This document shows, piece by piece, positions 44,003 to 55,881 of a stretch of DNA of 64,000 bases; position 1 is the first letter of the stretch; each line of letters opens with the position of its first letter. The stretch covers positions 6,166,739-6,230,738 of the forward strand of contig OZ017767.1 in assembly GCA_963969345.1 (NCBI GenBank). Reading direction: 5' to 3'. Origin of the DNA: Turbatrix aceti (Eukaryota; Nematoda; Chromadorea; Rhabditida; Panagrolaimidae). The notes under the pieces are model-generated. The model was given only the letters and a program-made list of their open reading frames with translations, did not search any database and was not told where the DNA came from. The position numbers were made by a program, and so were the translations under genes.

Positions 44003-47000
44003 ATGTCGTTTGACGAGTTGGGAGGTGTTCGACGTGCTTTTATAGAATCCCACCCTATCCGGCCAGTGTCCCAGAAAATCGTTATCTCTGATATAGATTT
44101 GTCCCGATCCTGCTTCCACATCTTCACCGAAATCCGCGTTTTGTGTCTCTATGAGGCGACTACCGAAGTTGAGTTCGATCTCGGTCCTTGTATGCGTCTT
44201 TTTTTTCTTATTAGACTTTCTCGGATGGTTGTTTTTGTCTTTAGGCGCTCTTCTGCCTTCTGAAGACAGATCTTTTGCTGGAAAGGTTACTGTGAATGGA
44301 AAAAAGGTCGATTATCAGCGCAGAGTCGACGAAGTTTGTTCAAAATTTTTTTTACCTTTTTTGAAAAATTTTTCAGAATGGAGTCGGAAATGGCGTAATC
44401 GTCTCTTTACCCCGCGGGATCCTGAATCCAACCTCGAATTTGCTGACGCTGTGTGTGGACGTCAAGGTGACCGGACCGGTGCCGGGCGTCGCGTTCATCG
44501 TCTACCGTAACCAGGAAGGCGGACCTACCGAGTCATCCCACGTCTACACGTACCACGACGGCTCGCAGCCGAGTGCAGCATCCTGGCTTCCGTGCTTCGA
44601 TGCGACCTGGGCACTCGCGCTCTTCGAAATCCACGTTCAGGTGGGCTCGCAGAACTCCGTAGTCGCGAGTGGCTGTCACGTTGAAACCCGCGACCTCAGC
44701 GAAGACATCGTCGAATACGTCTTCCATCACTCGGCCCCGACGACTGCTGCCCGGGTTGGCTTCGCCGCGGGGTGCTTTGGGGTGTATCGTAACCCAGCCC
44801 TGGACTTTGCTCTCTTCACGGCTCCTGTGGGCACTGCCAGTCTTCTGGAGCACACTGTTGTCCAGGTGGACTGCTGCTTGCATTTTTACAAGCAGTTTTT
44901 GGCATCTGACTTCCCGTTTGTGTCCTATACCATCGCGTTTGTTTATGACGTGAGTTTTTTGGGGCCTTGACGCGAAAATTATGAATTTTGTGGTCTTGAC
45001 GCAAAAATTATGAGTTTTTGCGGTCTTGACGCGAAAATTATGAATTTTATTGTTTTGACGTGAAAAAAAATTCTAAAATACTCTATTATCGCTTTCCAGC
45101 TGCCATGCAAGTTCATATCCTTTGCCAACCTGACCCTGGTATCCGCAGAGCACCTACACCATGCGAAAGTCATCGATCCGGTGGAGCCAACGCGCCAGCT
45201 TCTTGCCCATGCCATAGCCGAACAGTACTTCACTTGCTTCATCCAGCCGGCGTCGAAGGAGGACTTCTGGCTCATCAAGTCCTTTGCGAAGTGAGTCACC
45301 CCTCATTTTATCCATTTTCCTTTTTTTTACAGGTTTCTGTCGTTGTTGTACATCGAATACTCATTCGGAGCCAGCGAGTACTTCTACATGCTGTACTGCT
45401 TCATGAGCGACGTCTGCAACTTCGAGGACAGTTCCGGTGGTATCTGTCTTGCGACAGGCTTCTTCTCCGGTCCCCGAGCATGGGAATCATCGGTCATCGC
45501 GAAGAAAAAGGGGACCCTGGTGGTTCGCATGATGTACGACAGCTTTGGTCGGGAGACGTTCGGCAAGCTTCTGCACCGAGTGCTGTCGATCGCGAAGGGC
45601 AGCGACCCGGTGCTGATTCCCAACTGGGTGTACTACCTGATGTCGTTCAAGACGTGGAAGTACCTGGTCGCCCTCCTGACTGGCCGTCTGCTTCCTGACT
45701 CCTTTGACCAGTGGGTCCTCAAGTCGGGCCACGCTTTTCTCGAAGTCAACTACGCCGTCAACAGAAAACGCAATGTCATCGAAATCAAGGTCGATCAACA
45801 CGCGGATGGCACCGGTCGGCTGCTCTACGAAGGCCCACTCAGCATCGTGGTCCAGGAAGTCGACGGAGCTTTTGCCCACACGCTGCACATTCACGAAAAA
45901 ACGACACACGAAGAAGTGCCGTGCCATTCGAAGGGCCGCACGAGACGTCGGAGAAAGGTGATGCTCGCAAACGGCGAGGAAGCCGATCTCGACTGGGGCA
46001 GAGTCGATCCCCACGCTACCGTCCTCTGGGTTCGCGTCGATCCTGATCACGTCCTGATCCGTCACGTGGTCGTCAATCAGACCCAGATGAATTTTCTCAT
46101 CCACCATGAGCTCATGGTCACCTTCGAGCACAACGTCCCGGCCCAGCTCCACGCCCTCGACGTCTTTGAGACGGCTGCTTCCGTGCAGACCATCGACGTG
46201 CTCACCGATGTTCTTCTTCAGGACACGTTTTTCTTTCGGTGAGTGAAAAATAACAATTGGTGCTTTGACAAAAAACGTGTCACAATTTTTTTTGTTCTCG
46301 AACGAACGCGAACATTTTTGTCAGTGTTCGCGAACGAACAACGAACAGATTTTTAGCATATTTTATGCAAAATTTTGTCCAAACTGGGCAGAAAAACGTA
46401 AACTTTGGTACTATGCGTTTTCACGTTTTTATAACGTTTTTTCCTACACGGAAAATTTATCTTTGTTCGCGAACGAACTCGAACAAAACAAATTTGTTCT
46501 CGAACAATCACGAACGCAAAAATTTGAATTTGTTCGCGAACGAACAAGAACGTTCGCCCACCTGGTCACAGTCCGTTTTTGAAATTACGATATTTTCATG
46601 AAATTTTGCCAAAAAGTAGCTTTTACTATGAAAAATTTTTGCCGTAAGATTATATCTGTCTGAGGCATGATTTGGTAGGGTTTAAATTGTTTTTGGGCCA
46701 TTTTTGACGATTTTGACACCTTTTTAGCTAAAAAAATACGGCGTTTGATGGAAAATCCGAGAAAAATATAAAAATATCGGGTCATGACGTAAAAAAATAC
46801 CGCAACGTCACTGTGGCTTTCAGTGTGAAGATCCGAGCTCTGCAAGTACTTTCCCTGCTGTGGACCAAGTTTGCCTCGAACATCTTCCACCCCCGCCCGC
46901 TCAACATTTTTCCCGACAAGAGCACGTGCTCTCAAAGTCTGTCTCGATTCCTTTTCTTCTTCTGTAGACGGAAACGACCATGATTTTTGCAGTGTCGGGC

Positions 47001-47927
47001 GTTATCCGGTCTCCCCTGGAGCTCTTCCAGCTGCTGTACTGCTCCAAGTCGGCGCCTTCGATGCTCGCGATGAACGACGTTACCCTCGCCACGCGTTCGC
47101 TGCAGAAATACGCCGTCCAGCAGGCCTTCGTGCTCACCCTGGCATCTGTCCGAGACCCGGTGCATCTCTGCCCGGCTGAAATCGCAACTTTCGTCCAGGA
47201 TCTGCTGTTCTACAACGACAATTCGAGATGCGCGTATGTCGATGACTTTCAGCGTGCTGCGTTCGTCTACGCTCTCGCTCACACGCTCAGCACGTCGGAC
47301 GAGACGCCACGCGGCTCCCAGGACGTGTCTGCAAGTGGATTCATCGCGGTCACGACTGCTACGCTCTCGCTGGACCTCATGAAGCCCAGCTACGGCGGAG
47401 TCGTGAGATCCGCGTGTCTCAGCGCGATCTGCACCTTCCAGGTGGGGTTATCCGTCTGGAATTTATTTTACAGGTGTATTCAGGAGCTCAACTACCTCCC
47501 TGTGGATCCTCTCTTTTTCTGGCCCCACCTGGAGCTGTCAACAACGGTTCCGGCAGTCCGAATCATGGCTGTCGAGTGCTTGGCACGTCTCGCACGTCGA
47601 TTCACCCTCGGCGACCAACTGTTCAATGTTGCGCGTCTTATCGTAGTCTCTGCGGAGCCGAGATTCAAGTTCGGCAGTCTTCAGGTGCTGCTGCGTCACG
47701 CGCCTTATTTTTCGGATCACTCGACGCCCTCCATGCGGGACAAGTGTCTTCAAGTCGGGAACTTCTTAGAAACCGCTGCCGGGGATTCTGTGCACGATGA
47801 TCGAATTCGACTCCTGATGACAGACCTGGCAAAAGCTGTCAAGAAGGCGGCTGTGCCAAGGAGTCCCGCACCGAGGGAGGCGTTGTCCCTCGATTTTGCC
47901 TACAATCCTTGGCTCCACGTTTGCTGA
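44003..47927 (+). CDS. taf-2: TFIID subunit 2 (TAF2), M1-aminopeptidase-like
   Basis: Eight exons: 44003-44189, 44245-44333, 44377-44949, 45100-45290, 45333-46238, 46824-46936, 46993-47441, 47484-47927; 983 aa. TFIID core subunit that contacts promoter DNA around the initiator. The N-terminal half is M1-peptidase-like without a zinc site: LAHAIAEQYFTCFI stands where HExxH would be. VNRKRNVIEIKVDQ, PLSIVVQEVDGAFAHTL, VPCHSKGRTRRRRK and LWVRVDPDHVLIRHVV match TAF2 closely; RDPVHLCPAEI, LLFYNDNSRCAYVDDFQRAA and PVDPLFF follow in the HEAT-like region. Human TAF2 is ~1200 aa; the His/Lys-rich tail is absent. The 46937-46992 intron uses a weak GTCTGT donor and is the least sure junction. Intron 46239-46823 is filled by repeats. 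Confidence 0.92.
44963..45080. repeat. 29-30 bp minisatellite in a TAF2 intron
   Basis: Unit GTCTTGACGCGAAAATTATG plus about nine bases; CTTGACG recurs at about 44966, 44995 and 45025, with TTTGACG at 45054. Occupies most of intron 44950-45099. Confidence 0.85.
46290..46565. repeat. GTTCGCGAAC-rich dispersed repeat in a TAF2 intron
   Basis: Contains gaacatttttgtcagtgttcgcgaacgaac, split by the same AT-rich middle (gcaaaattttgtcc) and ending TTTGTTCGCGAACGAACAAG. GTCACA flanks it on both sides (46277-46282 and 46565-46570), a possible target duplication. Confidence 0.65.
46581..46815. repeat. Half-copy of the foldback MITE in a TAF2 intron
   Basis: catgaaattttgccaaaaagt, ttttactatgaaaa, tctgtctgaggcatga, gccatttttgacgatttt and tttttagcta occur in the order of the left arm of the 3831-4444 element. 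Confidence 0.65.
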
Positions 47928-48284
47928 AATGTGCAATTTGTCTGTTTATATTTTGTTTTTATTAATTAGATGAATTAATTAAATATTTACGTTCATTTGT
48001 TGATTTTTTCTTTCTGTTTCTCGGATCCTGGAAAATTTTGTGTTTTGTGTCTCGACGCGAATGTTTGAGAGGATTTTGGCTGTAATCGCAACCAAAATCG
48101 TTTTTCCGAGTCCCCAGAACCGGAACCGAAATTATTTTACCCGACAACACCTGCACAATGTTTTTTTTTGCAGTCAGATACGCCCCGCATCCCGCGCGGA
48201 ATATCTTGCACGACTGTAGAAGAATGCTTTCGACCTCTGGAAAGAATGTAAGTCAAAATTTGCGTATCCAAAAAAGTTTGCTTC
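47928..48284. other. Intergenic between TAF2 and kelch genes
   Basis: 357 bp, AT-rich start, then a TTTTTTTGCAG acceptor ending at 48170 followed by an open stretch to a GTAAGT donor at about 48249; this could be a 5' non-coding or short coding exon of the kelch gene. Confidence 0.4.
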
Positions 48285-50223
48285 ATGATGCCATACGCGG
48301 CCCTGCATCCTTTCCAAACTGATATGAATAACTCTGAGTTGGTGGGGCGTATCGTTGCCGCGTCATTGGTACAACACCGGTTTGGCGCCGCTCCATCAAC
48401 ACTGCCGACTGACCTGACACTCATCACTTCTGACAACCACCAGGTGCTGTGTCATCGTGTTGTTGTCATTCCTATCTTGCCGGTGAGTCAGCTAGAGCGG
48501 CCGGTCGAGCTGCACATCAATCTGCCTCTCTGCGCCCTCCAGCCACTCGTCGATGGCCTCTACGGCAAGCCTGTCGCGTTTGACGCTGCCACGGATGCCA
48601 TAGCTGCATTTGAGTTTCTCCAGGCGCTCTACGTGGTGTGCGAAGGCTACGTCCAACGGCCTCTGGCTGTTCTACAAAACAAAGTCGCCAACGCGTGCCT
48701 CGCCGTCCTCAACGACGATTCCTGTTTCACGCTCTGGAAACTCAGATGTCCAGCTCTGGATCAAAAAGTCGGGTTTTATACTTTATTTTTCATGTTTTTT
48801 TGAAGCAAGGAATGTTTTTCAGGTGACAGCGTATCTCACCTACCACATCAAAAGTGCCTACTACACCTCTGCCGAGTTTCGCAAAGGCTACCTGTCCCTG
48901 AGCCTCGCCGAGATCACCTGGCTGCTCGCGCACCGGTTCCTCAACATGCGGGACGAAGCCGAAGTCCTCGACTTCTTCGACATCTGGGCAGACGCGAACG
49001 GCCTCTTCACCGACAGAGAAGAAAGGATGGCAACGGCCGTCAAGATGATGCACTGCTGGCACGGCGGTTTCGTGGACTCGAAAAACTTGCAACGGGTTAT
49101 CTTCCACTATACGTGTACGCTCAGAAATGGCTCGACCTACCTGAAGGGTCCGCGGCTCTTTCGCGACCTCCTCGTCGTCTACGCCCTCGAAGACAGCCAC
49201 GCTATTACCTACTACGTCGATCCCATACAGAATATCCTCGGCGACCTTCCGCGTCTCTGCAACGGCAACCAAAGCGTCAAGGTTCCTCGGTACACCGCGT
49301 GCCGTGGATCAGTCTACCAGATAGGCGGGACTTCCGACGTCCCGCTGGGCAACGCTAAGGCTGACTGCTTTGTTTTTGATCGCGAAACGCTCAACTACGC
49401 ACGGATTTCGAGTGTTCCGCATGAGAGGTTGGGGGGAAACTGGCACACCTGGGACCTGGGGATACGAGTTTTTTTTTTCAGATCCGGCACGGCGGTTTGC
49501 GGCGGATGCGATGGTCGCATCTATGTCGTCGGAGGCCATGCGCAATCCGTCATTCCACGAACCTACCACGTCGAAGTCTACGATCCGACCAAGAACGCGT
49601 GGAAAAACCTGCCTCGCCTCAACACGGGCCGCTTCCACGCAGGCGCTGTCTTCGCCGACGGCGCGCTCTACGCCATCGGCGGCCTCATCGACGGCAACAT
49701 ACCCACCGCGGACTGCGAGCGACTGAGTCGCGGTCGTCCAATTTGGGTACCGATTCCTCCGCTGCGCGAACCCCGCGCCGAGCACCAGGTCGTCTTCTTC
49801 GACGGCTGCATCTACGCCATCGGAGGCGAAAACGTCACCGACACACTGGCATCCGTCGAAAAGTACTCCGTGGCCAACGAAACGACCTGGAAAGGGGTGC
49901 CTGAGATGTGCTGCAAGAGGTAGGCTTCTAGGAAAGTTTGACCGGATTCTGACCAGTTTTTTAGGCGACGATTTGCAGCTACGGTCTTCCTCGATAAAAT
50001 CTTCGTGCTGGGAGGCGACATCAACCGCGGCGGTTACAGCTGCGAATCTTTTGACGGCAAAAAGTGGACACACTGCTTCTACTTCCAACGCGACACCATG
50101 CCCATCGGCGCCGTAGCCTGGCTCGACGTACCGATGAAGGCGGACATCTTCGAGTCGAGTCCTCTGGACTACGCCGAAAAAGAAACCGAAGACTACTTTG
50201 TTGCCGAGGACACTGACTCTTGA
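48285..50223 (+). CDS. BTB-BACK-kelch protein (likely Cullin-3 adaptor)
   Basis: Four exons: 48285-48767, 48823-49427, 49482-49919, 49965-50223; 594 aa. The N-terminus has a weak BTB fold (PTDLTLITSDNHQVLCHRVV ... LVDGLYGKPVAFD). A BACK domain follows (YYTSAEFRKGYLSLSLAEI, EEVLDFF-like AEVLDFFDIW), then five kelch blades each with a GG core: VYQIGGTSD, IYVVGGHAQ, LYAIGGLID, IYAIGGENV and IFVLGGDIN. Family members usually bind CUL3 through BTB-BACK and substrate through the propeller. The BTB here lacks the usual N-terminal helix and long hydrophobic core, so CUL3 binding is uncertain. The first donor (GTCGGG) is unusual. AATAAA at 50280-50285 follows the stop by 57 bases. Confidence 0.88.
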
Positions 50224-50279
50224 CCTGATTAGCTTGTCTCACCGCTCTACGTGTGCTTCGACGCTCACTTTCCGGGGAA

Positions 50280-50285
50280 AATAAA
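50280..50285 (+). terminator. Poly(A) signal of the kelch gene
   Basis: Canonical AATAAA 57 bases after the stop codon, on the coding strand. Confidence 0.6.
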
Positions 50286-53200
50286 ATGCTCATTCCTGAG
50301 GTGCTAAAAAAAAGTTGTGGTGATGTGGGGCACGTCATAACATCCCATTTTGGAGGTAAACATGCGGGATACCGGATTCTTTTGTTTTATTAGCTGTGGC
50401 GATTGTTGCCAGTGCAGGTGACGTGCAATTTGCAGAGGCGTTGTTGTTCTCTGGCAAAGAACTCCAGCAGCGTCGTTTCCTGGACTTTGCCGGGAGGTGA
50501 ACGAACTCCAGCATGGTCCCTAGTAGGTCCCCAGACGTGCCCTTTTTGGGGATTGGCACTTTTGGGTCACGTTTGTTTTATGGCTTTCTCGCGTGTATAA
50601 TAGAAGACACGAGTTCTAACTTCGGTTGGTTAACGATGATGGAGTGTGAATAATAAAGGGGGTGCCGTTAATCCGGCAGCCACCTCGCATCTATGTAGCG
50701 TTGGGGAAGAGGACTCGGCGGCTGGCTTCCCCAACGTGATATTTGACCAGGAGAAGGAGATGCGCCCGGAGGCTGCCTGGGATGCGGACTCGAAAAGCGG
50801 ATTGCCTGCTAATTTGATAGGCTTGGCTCCGCGCTGCGCTACGTGATGGTGTGTCGTCGGCGTCCGCAGCATCGTCCAACTTGCTGGAAAGAGTCTGTTA
50901 TTTATCGCTTCCTCCGACGACGGAGAACTGTTGCCGAAAGGCGGCACTGCTTGTGTTCTGTCCTCGATGGCCCTAAACTTTTCTGGGCAGTTGGTGGCAA
51001 GTTTGTTTAGCACTTATCAGGGCGCCAGAGTCCGGATTTGGGGGGTTCCAAAGCAGATTTTGGTTTGTTTGTTTGTTTGTGCGGGTGTTTTTCGTGGTGG
51101 CGACTTGAACAAATTCTTGATGTCTGGTTTTTTGACATCGCGTGACGATATTTGATATGATTTGATTTTAATCGGGCTTAAAAACTCATTTTCCCGCGGG
51201 AAATTCAATTGTAAAGGGTTCAAAGTTGCGCGGGGGATGCCAAGTTGAGCTGACAGATGCCAATCGAATCCGACCACTCCTGCTGATTTTTCTGTACCCG
51301 ACTCTGATGCATCGAACAAGGAAGCGCGCGTAAATTGATTTCAAATTTCTTTTATTTGTTCTTTTTTGGATTTTGAGTCCGCAGTCAGTCGTGCTCTGTA
51401 TATAATTTTTGTGTTGCATTTTTGTCATGATGCGTCGTCGTCGCTCGCGCCCGCAAAGCACAGAACCAGCCGGGTGGTGGCGCTGGACTGCACTCGAGCC
51501 TGCTCCTGACTCTGACTCTTGGCTCGAGTAAAGTTGCCGAGTCTCCGGCGCGACTCTGGTGACAAGAACAACGACACTTCCGGACAACAATCCGAGACAG
51601 ACCGAAAACCAGCTGATGGGCACGACCAGCCAGCCAGTCCGCCAGCCAGAGGAGGAGGAGGGGGGGGGGGCTGACTGACTGATTGCGGAATGAATGCGGA
51701 CCCGCTTCTCCCGGGACGTCGGCATGGATAATGCGAGACGCCGCCGCGTCGCCGTCGCATAATCCCTTCAACTTATCCACTCGTTGCATGCCCAAATGAA
51801 CAGCGCGGAGGCCGCCCACTGAATGACTCCCGATACATATCCGTCATCTCCGGTGGCACTATCCTCCTGTTCTGAGTTATTGGATGCGCGCGCATATGCG
51901 CGTCATCTTCCGTGGGTACACAGAAGAGACCAGCCAGGTCGTTTTTTTGTTGTACTACGGTTGTCTGTTGCTTGTTGCTTGTTGGTTGCATTTCCGTGTG
52001 GGACACGCTGCTGAGCACTTTTCCGGTCCCGCGAGGAGTGCTTTTCATGGTCATCCATCCGGTGGCACCTTTTTTTTTGCAAAAATTTTTTTCATGTGCA
52101 GATTTTAAAAATAGAGTATTATACTATTAATTTTTCGGGGGCGTTTTCGTTTTTAGCCTGGTTGTGGGAAACAAAAAAAAACGGGGGTATAAAAGTGGTA
52201 TTTTCAGGGGAAATAAAAAAGGACAGCCGAGCAAGTTATTTGACGAGTCTGCAACGTTTTTCAATTATCCATTTGTGCGGCTTTCAAAACTGGTGGCATC
52301 GTGAGGAGTGCCACTTTTGCCCGACCGGCCCGGGCCCAGAGTTCAAAAATTCTGAGGCTCTGCGGGGGGTCACCGCATCCAGGGACGCGGTCAGCTGGCG
52401 CAGCCAACGCTTCCGTCTTCCCCCCCCCCCTCCGGCAGCAGCATGGGTGATGTGATGTGATGTGCTTTGCAACCCTGCAGCGATGATCATTACCGATACT
52501 ATGTAGATGGCACGCATCCTCCTCAAATGTGTACTCCTTTCCTTGGCTGTCCGCTGCCGCTCATTTTACGCTGGACCGCGCTGCGGAGTCTCCCTTGGCT
52601 GGTAGAAACTCGAAAATTGTTAGCGCAACTCCCGCGAGACTGTGATACTCTGCGGCACAGCCCAACGATGGCTATCGATGCCATGCCGTCACGTTCCACG
52701 TCTAGCTGGGTGCTCACTGGTGTGGCCAGCTTATCTCGGCATCGCTTTTTTCGTAGCTGGCTGCGCGGGGGTTGGTGGGTTCTTCCTGATGAGCAACAAG
52801 ATAACGCGCGAGGGCGAGTTCCGGCACCGTTTCCCCTTGTTTTTATACGTTGTTTTTTTTGCCTGTGAAATTGTTTTTCATCTACGTTTGTTTCCGAATT
52901 TGTCGGAATTCGAACCATAAATCGTTTTGAATTCCGGGATTTTGTCCGAGAGCACGAGAGCAAAGAGCGATATATTTATGCCATCATAGTTGTTTCCGGG
53001 TGGTTGTCTTTGACCTCGAACAGACCGGAGAAATTCGCTGACAAACCAAAATTCCCGGTTTGTATGAACTTCGTGGTTTTTTAGCTCTTGTTTGTTTTGC
53101 TAATCAGAATTGTTTTGTTTTTTTTGCGCCGATTGTACATATTGCGTGTTCCTTGCCGACGCTTGTCGAGCTAGTAAATTAATTCTCTCCCCCCCACCAA

Positions 53201-55881
53201 AAAAAATGAACGACAGAAAAAAATTTTTACGCAGCATAAAAAATTTTGACAGTCTGCAGCGCTGCAGCGAGGAGCTTCTCCCAGACGACTGGTGATCATC
53301 ATGAAGCAGCCCCCGTTGCTTGTCTGGCCTTTGAGTGCACCCGCCCATTAATCACGGTTGTGTACGGTTGTCGCGCGACCATTGACTTCCGACGACAGCT
53401 AGATAACTGCCCGGGCCGGAATTCTCGCGCAAATGAAGGCAATTGTGATTAAAGTGCCACTGTTGTCGGGAGGCATTACACGAGACTGACTACCAGGCCA
53501 GGGAGGGGCCGTGGTACGGCTTTACTACTGCGACGTTCGGTGTTCGTTTGATTCCGAAAATCCGGTTGAGGGCCTTCCCAACAACCAAAGAGGATTTTTT
53601 GTGTTACATCCCGGGATTTTGCAGCACAGTCGCTTTCCTGCAGGGATGATTCGCTTGCTCTCTGCCTTGCTTTCTGAACCGTTCTGACCACGGCCGGCCG
53701 ATGACAATCAGCGTCGGCCGTGTCGGAGACCGTGGCGTGCCGGGTGACGTTTCCTCAGCTCAGCGTCTCAGTTGATGAGTTCTCCTCTCCAAACTGTACC
53801 GCTTCCGCCGGTTCCGCGTTCAGTTTTCAATTACTTTTCAAAAACAAATTTGGTTGTCGTGCACGCTCAATTACACTGCCTATTTTTTTTTCTTTCGGAT
53901 GCCCGAGATATCCCGGGACACGCGACGTTCAGCCGGATTTGGAGCCGTGTCCCAAACTCCAAACTTTTTTTCGCCTTCCTACATACCATGCGGAGCGGTG
54001 TACGCAAGGATATTATCTGGTGCCCCGAGTCATTGTAAGCTCATCTTGCTTCTTTTCCGTGAAAAATGACCACATCTCTCGGGAACACGCGCATTCCGGA
54101 GCAGAGCCGCCTCTTTTTTTCAGGCTTCTTTTTTTTGTAATCTCGTCTTCCCACTAACTTTTTTTTTTTCAAATCAACTTTATGGGCCGACACCATCAAC
54201 GAAAGAAAAAAAACAATGCACCAATGCACTTTCAGGCGCCTTGCATCTGGATGGAAGTTGACGTCTGAAGCATGCTCCAGGCTTGGCTTGTGAGGGCAAT
54301 TTGCGCCCCCCCCCCTCCAAGCAATGCAGACTGGTGCGCAGTTGTTTTTGAGCACAATGGAATCTTTTTGTAATTACTTTTTTTACACACTGGCACGCTG
54401 CTGGCTCCCGACACATTTTTTTTGGGAAGGGGACATGTCAAAAATGTTTCTTCTTGTCACTGCTTTTTTTACGATTTTTTTGCCCCCCCGGAAAAAATCA
54501 AGGTGATGTGTGTTTACGTGGAATGTATCCAGGCGCTGAATGACAAAAGGTTAATCCTCCAACTGACCACTTTTAGCTGCAGTGCGCGGGGGTTTTGGTT
54601 CTAAATTTACCGTCAAGGTGACGTTATCCTTGTTTTCACAGGAAGCGCAGTCCTTGGAGTCCTCGGATGGATTTGCAAGCAGCCTACATAGTTCGATCCA
54701 CCCGATGTTGCCTCGCCTGCATCGAAGGCAAAGCCTGTCATCGCCCTTTGCAACTATGTAGGAATTCGAATTCTTCCTCCGGCGCAGAGGCCAGGCCGAG
54801 TTCAAAGTTTGGTGTTGTCATGCATCTTATTGTTCAGCGAGCACGGCGGCCGCCGCTGGGTGCGCCAAGAAAACAACACAGAAACAGAAGGCGTTGCTGG
54901 GGCACTCATGATTGATAGAGCACATTTTTTGCGTCCTCCTTTGCCCGGGGCGTATTACAGAAGTCTCAGTGGCCAGCGAGGCAGGCTCAGGAGCGCCTCG
55001 TGTCGCATACTCCACTCGACGCCACTCACTTCAAGTCAATTAGCACTCATTAAGGCCGTCCCTGGCAACGAGAAAGTTTTGAAGGAGAGGGGTGGGGGGG
55101 GGGGGGCGCCTGCGATGATATCCCGGTGCCATTGTCGCTCTCCCTGCCAGACAACAAAAAAGACCTACTTTGGCATTCCCGCTTTAACTTTGACGTTGGC
55201 CTGAAAAACATAAAAACTCCGGCACTCTCGCTGCTGTGTTTTGTGCCGGTCGCCCACTTGGTTACGCGCAAAAAAAAATTGAGTGTTGCTGATGACCCTC
55301 TTCATTCGGAGGTCAGAGGTGCTTGGGTTTCTAAATTGGAGATTACTCGATTCGTGTTTTGCTTTTTTGCGGTAATCCTTTTCTTTTGTGTTCGTTCAAC
55401 AACTTCCCTCACGTTTTCGTTGTTTTCACGTTTGTCTGCTGATTTTATGCATTTTTGATCCTCCGCAGTTGTTTTTTTGTTTGTCGTCGAATTCCTGGCG
55501 CTTCACTGTTTATTCGATGCCAACTGTTTATTATGCAGGATTCATGTACTTTTAAAACGGTAGAAATCTTTTTGCAGTTCGGCACGCTGGAAGTTGGGGA
55601 AAGTGTCTAGTCGCCTTCAGTAGGAATGAATTGAATTGATGTAAGCCGGATAATGCTTGCTGGTTGCTGGTCTTGCGCCAGAGTTAGGCGACATCGTCTT
55701 CCTGGACTGCATTAATTTGCAAGTCTCCCTTTCCTCCCAGGCAGGCGCGGCACACCTTTCGCTCTCGCGCGTGTATTGGCCTGTCCACCTGATGTAATCA
55801 TTATAAGCTCAGCCCCAGTCTTTTGCAGCCTTTCCTCCTGACAAGCGTGAATGCCGGATCGCTGAAGCAATACTCGTCCGG
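50286..55881. other. 5.6-kb intergenic region upstream of neurexin
   Basis: No supported coding or RNA gene. Contains a perfect 11-bp-stem hairpin at 50699-50736 and C/G homopolymer tracts near 51660, 52420, 54309 and 55094. Probably regulatory sequence or non-coding first exons of the long neuronal gene that follows. Confidence 0.5.

Noticed and set aside
46265..46601. Open frames rich in FANEQ/FVREQ-like repeats here and at 8726-9051 and 31326-31597
   Set aside because: They are translations of the GTTCGCGAAC palindrome repeat inside introns or intergenic DNA.
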